Shown here in pieces: positions 1-4,599 of a stretch of DNA of 5,975 bases. Under the pieces are notes generated by a model. It was not told where the DNA came from, did no database searches, and was given only the letters and a program-made list of their open reading frames with translations. Within the stretch, counting starts at the first letter, position 1, and every line of letters begins with the position of its first letter. Where the stretch lies: assembly GCA_910586835.1 (NCBI GenBank), contig CAJUJU010000091.1, forward strand, positions 1 to 5,975, given 5' to 3'. The stretch is from an uncultured Acetatifactor sp. (GTDB lineage: Bacteria; Bacillota; Clostridia; Lachnospirales; Lachnospiraceae). The position numbers were made by a program, and so were the translations under genes.

Positions 1-2
1 AT

Positions 3-287
3 CTCAGGGAGATACGGGACAGGAATGCCAGAGATGCCTTTGTCAGGGAAGAGGGAAGGGCAGAAGGAAAGGAAGAGGGAAAGGCAGAGGGCATGGAGGT
101 TGGTAAGGCGGTTGGGAAAGCAGATGCCGTTTTGCAGCTGTTGAATGTCAGGGGAGCGGTTCCCAAAGAGCTGGAGCAGGTCATTCGGGCACAGAGGGAT
201 CTGGAAATTCTGAATGACTGGCATCTGACGGCGGCAGAGGTAGAGAGTGTGGATGATTTTGTAAAGAGGACGGATTGCCTGCATTGA
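3..287 (+). CDS. C-terminal tail of a probable Rpn-family PD-(D/E)XK recombination-promoting nuclease / putative transposase (partial)
   Basis: The frame is open from the first full codon at base 3 to a TGA at 285-287 and has no stop upstream, so this is the 3' end of a gene that begins outside the window. The 94 visible residues start with a charged stretch (LREIRDRNARDAFVREE), continue into EG-repeats (EGRAEGKEEGKAEG, about residues 17-30), and end with a helical region (VLQLLNVRGAVPKELEQVI, then LEILNDWHLTAAEVESVDDF). This order is typical of the C-terminus of Rpn/PDDEXK_2-type proteins, which are common in multiple copies in Clostridia and are thought to nick or cleave DNA and promote recombination. 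The catalytic PD-(D/E)XK core lies outside the window, so activity cannot be judged. The internal ATG at 93 falls within the repeat and is not a convincing start. Family assignment rests on tail architecture only. Confidence 0.62.
   Translation, partial: LREIRDRNARDAFVREEGRAEGKEEGKAEGMEVGKAVGKADAVLQLLNVRGAVPKELEQVIRAQRDLEILNDWHLTAAEVESVDDFVKRTDCLH
51..98 (+). repeat. Two imperfect 24-bp tandem units encoding EG-rich repeats
   Basis: Bases 51-74 and 75-98 are adjacent, purine-rich 24-bp units identical at 19 of 24 positions. They encode EGRAEGKE and EGKAEGME. They lie in frame within the nuclease tail, so unit gain or loss would keep the frame open. Such EG-rich runs vary in length among Rpn-like proteins. 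Confidence 0.6.
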
Positions 288-305
288 TGCCGCGCATGGT
301 TTTTT
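278..305 (+). terminator. Possible weak intrinsic terminator of the nuclease gene
   Basis: CCTGC (278-282) can pair with GCATGG (294-299, one bulged T), followed by six Ts at 300-305. The stem is short and overlaps the stop codon. An alternative ATGC/GCAT stem uses some of the same bases. The T-tract is the best evidence; the hairpin alone would not be convincing. Confidence 0.35.
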
Positions 306-309
306 GATT

Positions 310-338
310 TTGACGGGAAAGTACATCTTAACAAAATT
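310..338 (+). promoter_or_regulatory. Candidate promoter for queH
   Basis: TTGACG (310-315) is a good -35 match, and 17 bases later AAAATT (333-338) is a poor -10. A second option is TTAACA (328-333) with TAATTT (351-356), also at 17 bp. Neither -10 is strong and the sequence does not decide between them. The upstream T-tract suggests queH needs its own promoter in this 88-bp gap. Confidence 0.3.
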
Positions 339-366
339 GCCTTAAGGTAGTAATTTTTTGTCTTAT

Positions 367-371
367 GGAGG
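367..371 (+). promoter_or_regulatory. Ribosome binding site that sets the queH start at 376
   Basis: GGAGG ends four bases before ATG376. The spacing is slightly short, but the match to the anti-Shine-Dalgarno is perfect. It lies inside the coding sequence that would result from TTG358, arguing against that longer start. Confidence 0.75.
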
Positions 372-375
372 TTAC

Positions 376-1020
376 ATGAATCAGGTGAATTATCAGAGAG
401 AGCTGGAACAGCTGTTAAACGGACTGGAAGGCCAGGGGGCAGAGGAACAATTTGTGCCAAGGCTCTTTCTGCACAGCTGCTGTGCACCCTGCAGCAGTTA
501 TGTGTTGGAATATTTGTGTAGGTTTTTTAATATTACTGTTTTTTATTATAATCCCAATATTTCATCTGCAGAGGAATACCGTAAGCGGGTTGCGGAGCAG
601 AAAAGGCTGATTGATATCTATAACAAGGAAGGAAAGGGATATCAAATCCGGGTGATAGAAGGAGATTATGAGCCCGGTCGGTTTCTGGAGGAGGTCAGAG
701 GGCTGGAGAACTGTCCGGAGGGCGGAGAACGGTGTTTTCGGTGTTACGAGCTGAGGCTGCGGGAGACGGCCGGTCGGGCGGCGCAGGGCGGTTATGATTA
801 CTTCTGCACTACCCTGAGTATCAGTCCCCTGAAGAATGCCCGGAAGCTTAATGAGATCGGAGTTGCACTTTCGGAGGAATATGGAGTTCCCTGGCTGCCC
901 TCTGATTTTAAGAAGCGGGACGGCTATAAAAGATCCGTTGCACTTTCAGCGGAATATGGCCTGTACAGACAGAATTACTGCGGCTGTGCCTTCAGTATGC
1001 GGGAGGAGGGAAGAAGCTGA
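376..1020 (+). CDS. queH: Epoxyqueuosine reductase QueH
   Basis: QueH (DUF208 family) catalyses the last step of queuosine synthesis, reducing epoxyqueuosine to queuosine at the wobble position of GUN-anticodon tRNAs (Asp, Asn, His, Tyr); it replaces the unrelated cobalamin-dependent QueG in many Firmicutes. The 214-residue protein has the family's cysteine pattern: HSCCAPC (Cys35, Cys36, Cys39), ERCFRCYELRL (Cys120, Cys123), TTLSISPLKN (145-154), the SDFKKRDGY block (176-184) and the C-terminal YRQNYCGCAFS (Cys202, Cys204). These cysteines are expected to bind an iron-sulfur cluster and a nearby metal; which residue binds which is from family knowledge, not seen here. ATG376 is preferred over TTG358 because GGAGG (367-371) lies just upstream and the TTG has no ribosome binding site. 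Length is normal for the family. argS follows after 87 bp but has its own promoter. Confidence 0.95.
   Translation: MNQVNYQRELEQLLNGLEGQGAEEQFVPRLFLHSCCAPCSSYVLEYLCRFFNITVFYYNPNISSAEEYRKRVAEQKRLIDIYNKEGKGYQIRVIEGDYEPGRFLEEVRGLENCPEGGERCFRCYELRLRETAGRAAQGGYDYFCTTLSISPLKNARKLNEIGVALSEEYGVPWLPSDFKKRDGYKRSVALSAEYGLYRQNYCGCAFSMREEGRS
862..959 (+). repeat. 23-bp direct repeat inside queH
   Basis: Bases 862-884 and 937-959 match at 21 of 23 positions and are 75 bp (25 codons) apart in the same frame. They encode VALSEEYG (163-170) and VALSAEYG (188-195). Both copies fall in conserved QueH regions, so this may be chance convergence of similar helices and not a duplication. Confidence 0.55.
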
Positions 1021-1033
1021 CATCTGTTTTTGG

Positions 1034-1062
1034 TTGCAAATGAAGGGTTATCAAGGTATAAT
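1034..1062 (+). promoter_or_regulatory. Sigma-A-type promoter of argS
   Basis: TTGCAA (1034-1039) and a perfect TATAAT (1057-1062) are separated by 17 bp. Transcription would begin near 1069-1070, giving a leader of about 38 nt before ATG1108. That is too short for a T-box or other large leader riboswitch. Confidence 0.72.
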
Positions 1063-1078
1063 TACCTTGTTGTTTTTT
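1052..1078 (+). terminator. Hairpin plus T-tract: possible queH terminator and/or operator over the argS -10 box
   Basis: CAAGGTA (1052-1058) and TACCTTG (1063-1069) form a perfect 7-bp inverted repeat around a TAAT loop. It is followed by TTG and six Ts (1073-1078). Transcripts coming from queH would contain the hairpin and U-tract and could terminate, although the stem is AT-rich and only moderately stable. The same bases hold the argS -10 box, so the dyad could instead be a binding site for a regulator of argS. The sequence does not settle which. Confidence 0.5.
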
Positions 1079-1107
1079 CGGGATAAGGATCAGAAAGGTA
1101 AAATGAG

Positions 1108-2874
1108 ATGAAAAAGTTTTTAGATCTTTTGTCGGAGGAAATGGGAAAAGCCTTTGAGGCGGCGGGCTATGACGGCGCGCTTGGCAGGGTGACAGTTTCC
1201 AACCGGCCTGACTTATGTGAATACCAGTGCAACGGCGCCATGGCTGGGGCGAAGCAATATCATAAAGCGCCGGTTATGATTGCCGGGGAGGTGGCCCAAA
1301 AGCTTGCAGACAGCAGTGTTTTCAGCCAGGTGGATGCAGTGGCGCCAGGTTTTTTGAATCTGAAGCTTTCGGAGGAGTATCTGCTTAAGGCAGTGGAGCG
1401 GATGACGAAGGAACCAAAATTCGGCCTGGAACAGCCGGAAAAGGGCAAGAAGATTATCATAGATTACGGCGGGGCAAATGTAGCCAAGCCTCTTCATGTA
1501 GGACACCTGCGTTCGGCAGTCATCGGTGAGAGCATCAAGAGGATCAACCGTTATGCGGGGCATGAGGTTATTGGTGATGTGCATTTGGGAGACTGGGGAC
1601 TGCAGATGGGCCTGGTCATTATGGGCTTGAAGGAAAGAATGCCTGACCTGGTTTACTTTGACGAGGGCTATGAAGGGGAGTATCCCGAGGAGGCATCCTT
1701 TACCATTTCCGAGTTGGAGGAGGTTTATCCCGCAGCATCCGCAAAGTCCAAGGAGGATCCGGCATACAAGGCTCAGGCCATGGAGGCTACCTTTAAGCTG
1801 CAAAACGGCGTCAGGGGATATCGCGCGCTCTGGAAGCAGATCATGAAGGTGTCGGTGGCGGACCTGAAGAAGAATTATGGCAGTCTGAACGTGGAGTTTG
1901 ATCTCTGGAAGGGAGAGAGCGACGTCCATGAGCTGATCCCGGAAATGGTAGCTTATATGAAGGACGGCGGCTATGCGCATATCAGTGAGGGCGCGCTGGT
2001 GGTGGACGTGAAGGAGGAGACGGATACCAAGGAGGTGCCGCCCTGCATGATTCTCAAATCGGACGGTGCGTCTCTGTACAATACTACGGATCTGGCTACT
2101 ATTATGGAGCGCATGAGGCTGTATCATCCGGATATGATGGTTTATCTGACTGACAAGCGTCAGGATCTGTATTTTGATCAGGTTTTCCGCTGCGCCAGGA
2201 AGACAAAGCTGGTGGATCCTGAGACGGAGTTGAAATGGATCGGATTTGGAACCGTGAACGGGAAGGATGGAAAGCCTTTTAAGACCAGGGACGGAGGTGT
2301 GATGCGCCTTGAGACTCTGATTCGGGAGACAAAGGACGAAATGTACCGCAAGATCAGGGAAGGGCGGGAAATGTCTGAGGAGGAGGCAAGACAGGTGGCG
2401 GATCTAGTGGCTGTTTCCGCGCTGCTGTACGGGGATTTATCCAACCAGGCCTCCAAGGATTATATCTTTGACGTTGACAGGTTTACCTCGTTTGAGGGGG
2501 ATACAGGGCCTTATATTCTCTATACGATTGTGCGTATCAAGTCCATTCTGGCAAAGTACAGGGAGCAGGGCGGCAGCACGGAAGGACTGGTATTGCAGCC
2601 TGCGGAAAATCAGTCCGAGAAGTCGCTGATGATGCAGCTGGTTCAGTTCAATGCCATGATGCAGAGTGCGGCGGAGGAGACGGCTCCCCATAAGGTCTGT
2701 GCCTATATCTATGACCTTGCCAACGCGTTCAATCATTTTTATCATGAGACAAAGATCTTGAGCGAGGAGGATGTGCGCAAAAAGGAAGGACTGATTGCCC
2801 TGCTTGTGCTGACAAGAGATGTGCTGGAGGCCTGTATTGATGTGCTGGGCTTCGCCGCACCGGAAAAGATGTAA
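1108..2874 (+). CDS. argS: Arginyl-tRNA synthetase (class I)
   Basis: ArgRS attaches arginine to tRNA-Arg in the cytoplasm and is essential; unlike most synthetases it needs the tRNA to activate its amino acid. The 588 residues fit the family length. An N-terminal tRNA-recognition domain (about 1-110) precedes the Rossmann catalytic core with the HIGH-class signature HVGH (130-133) in AKPLHVGHLRSAVIGE, then GDVHLGDWGLQMG (156-168). KTRDGG (392-397) stands where other class I enzymes carry KMSKS, as usual for bacterial ArgRS. The C-terminal helical anticodon-binding (DALR) domain runs from about 465 (DTGPYILYTIVRIKSIL) to the end. AGAAAGG at 1092-1098 gives a ribosome binding site 9 bases before ATG1108. 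Promoter evidence indicates it can be transcribed independently of queH. No clear intrinsic terminator follows; the tRNA promoter begins 30 bp after the stop. The gene is intact with all key motifs. Confidence 0.97.
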   Translation: MKKFLDLLSEEMGKAFEAAGYDGALGRVTVSNRPDLCEYQCNGAMAGAKQYHKAPVMIAGEVAQKLADSSVFSQVDAVAPGFLNLKLSEEYLLKAVERMTKEPKFGLEQPEKGKKIIIDYGGANVAKPLHVGHLRSAVIGESIKRINRYAGHEVIGDVHLGDWGLQMGLVIMGLKERMPDLVYFDEGYEGEYPEEASFTISELEEVYPAASAKSKEDPAYKAQAMEATFKLQNGVRGYRALWKQIMKVSVADLKKNYGSLNVEFDLWKGESDVHELIPEMVAYMKDGGYAHISEGALVVDVKEETDTKEVPPCMILKSDGASLYNTTDLATIMERMRLYHPDMMVYLTDKRQDLYFDQVFRCARKTKLVDPETELKWIGFGTVNGKDGKPFKTRDGGVMRLETLIRETKDEMYRKIREGREMSEEEARQVADLVAVSALLYGDLSNQASKDYIFDVDRFTSFEGDTGPYILYTIVRIKSILAKYREQGGSTEGLVLQPAENQSEKSLMMQLVQFNAMMQSAAEETAPHKVCAYIYDLANAFNHFYHETKILSEEDVRKKEGLIALLVLTRDVLEACIDVLGFAAPEKM

Positions 2875-2900
2875 AACTGCACCGGAAAAGATGTAAAAAA
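2857..2900 (+). repeat. 22-bp tandem duplication across the argS stop codon
   Basis: Twenty identical bases occur at 2857-2876 and again at 2879-2898, a 22-bp period. The first copy encodes the argS C-terminus (APEKM) and its TAA. The second copy is shifted in frame and non-coding, and it ends directly before the tRNA promoter -35 box. This looks like a recent slippage or tandem duplication that left the protein unchanged. Confidence 0.85.
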
Positions 2901-2904
2901 GTGG

Positions 2905-2933
2905 TTGACAAAAACTTTGCTGCATTGTATACT
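2905..2933 (+). promoter_or_regulatory. Strong promoter of the tRNA-Val/tRNA-Met operon
   Basis: A perfect TTGACA (2905-2910) and TATACT (2928-2933) are separated by exactly 17 bp, the form expected for a stable-RNA promoter. Transcription would begin near 2940, giving a short 5' leader that must be trimmed by RNase P before tRNA-Val. Confidence 0.9.
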
Positions 2934-2968
2934 AACAAAGTCGGTTGCGACAGTAACTGACTTTCTGT

Positions 2969-3041
2969 GGAAGTTTAGCTCAGCTGGGAGAGCATCTGCC
3001 TTACAAGCAGAGGGTCATAGGTTCGAGCCCTATAACTTCCA
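2969..3041 (+). tRNA. tRNA-Val, anticodon UAC
   Basis: A full 73-nt cloverleaf can be drawn. Acceptor GGAAGTT (2969-2975) pairs with AACTTCC (3034-3040), with discriminator A3041. The D-stem is GCTC/GAGC (2978-2981/2990-2993). The anticodon stem TCTGC/GCAGA flanks the loop CTTACAA, with anticodon TAC at 3002-3004. The T-stem ATAGG/CCTAT encloses TTCGAGC. CCA is not encoded (TTC follows), so the CCA-adding enzyme must add it. All stems are fully paired. U34 is expected to read GUA, GUG and perhaps other valine codons. Confidence 0.97.
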
Positions 3042-3063
3042 TTCCGGTTTTAGCCGGGGTAAT

Positions 3064-3137
3064 GGCGAGATAGCTCAGTTGGCTAGAGCATGCGGTTCAT
3101 ACCCGCAGTGTCGAGGGTTCAAATCCCCCTCTCGCTA
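3064..3137 (+). tRNA. tRNA-Met, anticodon CAU (elongator type)
   Basis: A 74-nt cloverleaf: acceptor GGCGAGA (3064-3070) with TCTCGCT (3130-3136), discriminator A3137, D-stem GCTC/GAGC, anticodon stem TGCGG/CCGCA around TTCATAC with CAT at 3098-3100, and T-loop TTCAAAT (3118-3124). It is not the initiator: the anticodon stem lacks the three consecutive G:C pairs and position 1:72 is G:U, not a C:A mismatch. A CAU tRNA could also be tRNA-Ile2 (lysidine), but the overall form resembles Firmicutes elongator tRNA-Met, which also has G1:U72. Oddities: the T-stem GAGGG/CCCCC has an A:C mismatch at its second pair (3114:3128), and the 3' end reads ACGA where an encoded ACCA would be expected. It lies 22 bp after tRNA-Val in the same unit. 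Confidence 0.93.
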
Positions 3138-3148
3138 CGAAAAGTCTG

Positions 3149-3180
3149 AAAGCCTGGAGACAGGGTGTTCAGGCTTTTTT
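3149..3180 (+). terminator. Intrinsic terminator of the tRNA operon
   Basis: AAAGCCTG (3149-3156) and CAGGCTTT (3170-3177) form a perfect 8-bp stem with a 13-nt loop, running into six Ts (3175-3180). It starts 11 bases after tRNA-Met. Read on the minus strand the stem is followed by only three Ts, so it could act weakly for the convergent gene. Confidence 0.9.
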
Positions 3181-3204
3181 GCTATACAGGAGCGTTTGTT
3201 TTCT

Positions 3205-3237
3205 CAATAGAAAACCCGCAAAATATCGTTTCTATTG
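3205..3237. repeat. 9-bp inverted repeat between convergent units
   Basis: CAATAGAAA (3205-3213) and TTTCTATTG (3229-3237) are perfect inverted copies with a 15-base loop. The right arm contains the last codon and TAG stop of the minus-strand gene. On the + strand it is followed by TTTT; on the minus strand no T-tract follows. It may protect the 3' end or help end convergent transcripts, but it is a poor standard terminator. Confidence 0.5.
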
Positions 3238-3807
3238 TTTTGCATTCAGATTTTGTAACAATTCGCAGATTCGTTCCTGCGGAATATGCATTTGGGCGGC
3301 ATAGGACAGAACAGCTTTCAGTTGTTCGCTGACGTAGCGCTCCGGTTCCTCCTTGACGATGCCGATGGCTATTTTACATTTTCGGGATTCCTCTGGGCAT
3401 CCGGCGGGAAATTCTTTGATAAAGGTCTCTGCCGGTATGTCTGTAATAAAAGATTTTCTTGCGGCGATGCCAATCAGAACTTCTTCGAATGCCTTCTTTT
3501 CTACCAGTGTAATTTCTTTTGGCACACATAAGGCCACCACCGGTTTCAGAAGTGTTCTTTTTCCAATGGCAATTGTCAGCATATGAGAAAACAGCGCCGC
3601 AGCGGCATGGTAATCGGCAATCTTTCCCTGTCTCAAGGGGGATGTCACCAAAATATTTTCCGGATTTCCGTTTGCCATGCATTCCGCTTCCGTTCCGAAG
3701 GCAACTATTTTATTGTCGCTTTTCTGATATGCCAGGACAGATTTGTCTTTCAGTACAATCCCTCTTCCCTGTATATGGATGATGATATCTGCCGGTTCAT
3801 ACAACAT
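3232..3807 (-). CDS. MreB-like protein fragment lacking nucleotide-binding motifs (function unknown)
   Basis: The 191-residue product aligns by eye with the N-terminal half of MreB. IHIQGRGIVLKDKSVLAY (10-27) matches MreB's VKGKGIVxREPSVVA strand pair, VAFGTEAECM (35-44) matches VAVGxxAKxM, and NPENILVTSPLRQGKIADY (48-66) matches TPGNIVAxRPMKDGVIADY. PVVALCVPKEITLVEKKAFEE (89-109) matches PxVxVCVPSGITxVEKRAVxx. It departs from MreB in three ways. The phosphate-1 loop DLGTANT is replaced by LYEPADI. The catalytic IEEP region reads ITDIP (121-125). The protein stops about 50 residues later, without the phosphate-2 and adenosine motifs of the second lobe. ATP binding and ordinary filament formation are therefore unlikely. 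Start ATG3807 has GGAG six bases upstream, and the upstream frame holds no other start or lost P-loop. The open frame, promoter and good ribosome site argue for a functional gene, not a decaying mreB. It may act as an accessory or regulatory pseudo-actin; that is inference. Confidence 0.75.
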   Translation of the reverse strand: MLYEPADIIIHIQGRGIVLKDKSVLAYQKSDNKIVAFGTEAECMANGNPENILVTSPLRQGKIADYHAAAALFSHMLTIAIGKRTLLKPVVALCVPKEITLVEKKAFEEVLIGIAARKSFITDIPAETFIKEFPAGCPEESRKCKIAIGIVKEEPERYVSEQLKAVLSYAAQMHIPQERICELLQNLNAKQ

Positions 3808-3855
3808 AGGACACTCCGCTCCGTTTTTCTTCTGGAAATCCAGATGATATATATG

Positions 3856-3884
3856 ATTATAAAATAGTTATTTTGTATGTGCAA
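3856..3884 (-). promoter_or_regulatory. Promoter of the MreB-like gene
   Basis: On the minus strand TTGCAC (3884-3879) and a perfect TATAAT (3861-3856) are separated by 17 bp. Transcription would begin near 3849, about 42 nt before ATG3807. The -35 box lies inside the palindrome at 3876-3891. Confidence 0.7.
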
Positions 3885-3891
3885 GCACATA
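3876..3891. promoter_or_regulatory. Palindromic candidate operator in the divergent promoter region
   Basis: TATGTGC (3876-3882) and GCACATA (3885-3891) are perfect inverted 7-mers separated by AA. The site covers the -35 box of the minus-strand promoter and ends 11 bp before the -35 of the + strand promoter. A dimeric regulator bound here could block the MreB-like gene and also affect the kinase-rtcB unit. No regulator gene is visible in the window. Confidence 0.5.
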
Positions 3892-3902
3892 TAGTTCTTT
3901 TG

Positions 3903-3931
3903 TTGCTGCCGGGAATGGAATATAGTATAAT
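3903..3931 (+). promoter_or_regulatory. Promoter of the kinase-rtcB unit
   Basis: TTGCTG (3903-3908) and TATAAT (3926-3931) are spaced by 17 bp. The -10 is perfect and the -35 matches at three of six positions. Transcription would begin near 3938, leaving a leader of about 74 nt before GTG4012. Confidence 0.6.
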
Positions 3932-3999
3932 GTGCTTAATGGCAAAAGCGACGTCCGGAAGAGAAGAACGACTTGGGACGGGTGTTTTTCGGAAGGATA

Positions 4000-4004
4000 G
4001 GGAG
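4000..4004 (+). promoter_or_regulatory. Ribosome binding site supporting the GTG start at 4012
   Basis: GGGAG lies seven bases before GTG4012. The alternative TTG3973 has only a weak purine run (GAAGAGAAG) upstream. This is the main evidence for the shorter 182-residue kinase. Confidence 0.7.
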
Positions 4005-4011
4005 ACAGAAG

Positions 4012-4560
4012 GTGAAGGCGGGAATTATCATTGTTACGGGGGCCTGCGGGGCGGGGAAGAGCACGGTTTCAAAAATTTTGGCGGAAAATTCGCTCTGTGA
4101 AAAGGCAGTGCACATGCATACAGACGATTTTTATGGATATATCAGGAAGGGTTATATTGCGCCCTGGCTGGATGAGTCCGGGGATCAGAATGAGACGGTG
4201 ATCCAGGCTGTCGCGGCCGGTGCGGCCCGCTATGCGGCGGACGGCTTTGAGGTTTATGTGGACGGTGTGATCGGCCCCTGGTTTCTGGAGCCCTGGAGGA
4301 AGCTGGCGGCAGAAGGATTTGAGGTAAGCTATGTCGTGCTGCGTCCGGACGAGGAGAGTACCGTTTTGCGGGCGGCCAACCGGGAGCAGAGGGAGAGCTT
4401 TCCGCTGGTAAGCGGCGATGTGAGAAAGGTGTGGAAGTTTTTTGCGGAGCTGAATGAATATGAGGAAAATGTAGTGGATACCACAGGGCAGATACCGGAG
4501 GAAAGCGCGGAGCTGATTCAGAGGCTTCTGCGGGAAGGAAGGGTTCGGCTGCAGGTCTGA
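4012..4560 (+). CDS. Small P-loop kinase-like NTPase, substrate unknown
   Basis: From GTG4012 the protein has 182 residues. A short N-terminal strand (KAGIIIVTG) leads straight into Walker A, GACGAGKST (10-18). HTDDFYGYIRKG (36-47) follows, with Asp38/Asp39 where AAA_33-type and polynucleotide-kinase-like phosphotransferases keep a substrate-side aspartate. FEVYVDGVIGPWF (79-91) is a Walker B-like strand with Asp84. VVLRPDEESTVLRAANRE (108-125) resembles the lid region of small-molecule kinases, and VVDTTGQIPEES (154-165) is a typical C-terminal strand. It is thus likely a cytoplasmic phosphotransferase; whether it acts on RNA, a nucleotide or a metabolite cannot be seen. GTG4012 is chosen over TTG3973 because GGGAG at 4000-4004 gives a 7-base spacing and the P-loop sits at its normal place near the N-terminus; the TTG would add 13 unrelated residues. 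rtcB begins 39 bp downstream and is probably cotranscribed. Confidence 0.8.
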   Translation: MKAGIIIVTGACGAGKSTVSKILAENSLCEKAVHMHTDDFYGYIRKGYIAPWLDESGDQNETVIQAVAAGAARYAADGFEVYVDGVIGPWFLEPWRKLAAEGFEVSYVVLRPDEESTVLRAANREQRESFPLVSGDVRKVWKFFAELNEYEENVVDTTGQIPEESAELIQRLLREGRVRLQV

Positions 4561-4599
4561 GAGGAGATTTCAGGAAGTGTATGGGGAGAAGACAGCATT

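Noticed and set aside
1021..1107. T-box riboswitch upstream of argS
   Set aside because: The predicted leader is only about 38 nt and no T-box AGGGTGGNACCGCG-type sequence or specifier stem is present.
836..1111. 91-codon open frame overlapping the queH 3' end
   Set aside because: It is out of frame with queH, crosses the hairpin and argS promoter, and has no ribosome site or recognisable motif.
1213..2127. Long open frame (304 codons) on the minus strand
   Set aside because: It lies wholly inside argS, whose catalytic motifs are unmistakable. Its translation shows no recognisable family and it is a shadow of argS codon bias.
2842..2860. GTGC...GCAC stem-loop at the argS 3' end as a terminator
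   Set aside because: The short stem lies within the coding sequence and has no T-tract after it.
2905..3210. 101-codon open frame on the plus strand
   Set aside because: It runs through the tRNA promoter, both tRNA genes and the terminator, so it is not coding.
3876..3891. CRP/FNR-type binding site
   Set aside because: The dyad lacks the TGTGA-N6-TCACA or TTGAT-N4-ATCAA spacing, so it is recorded only as a palindrome of unknown regulator.
3973..4011. Longer kinase N-terminus from TTG3973
   Set aside because: The extra 13 residues carry no motif and the TTG has only a weak ribosome site, whereas GTG4012 has GGGAG at ideal spacing.
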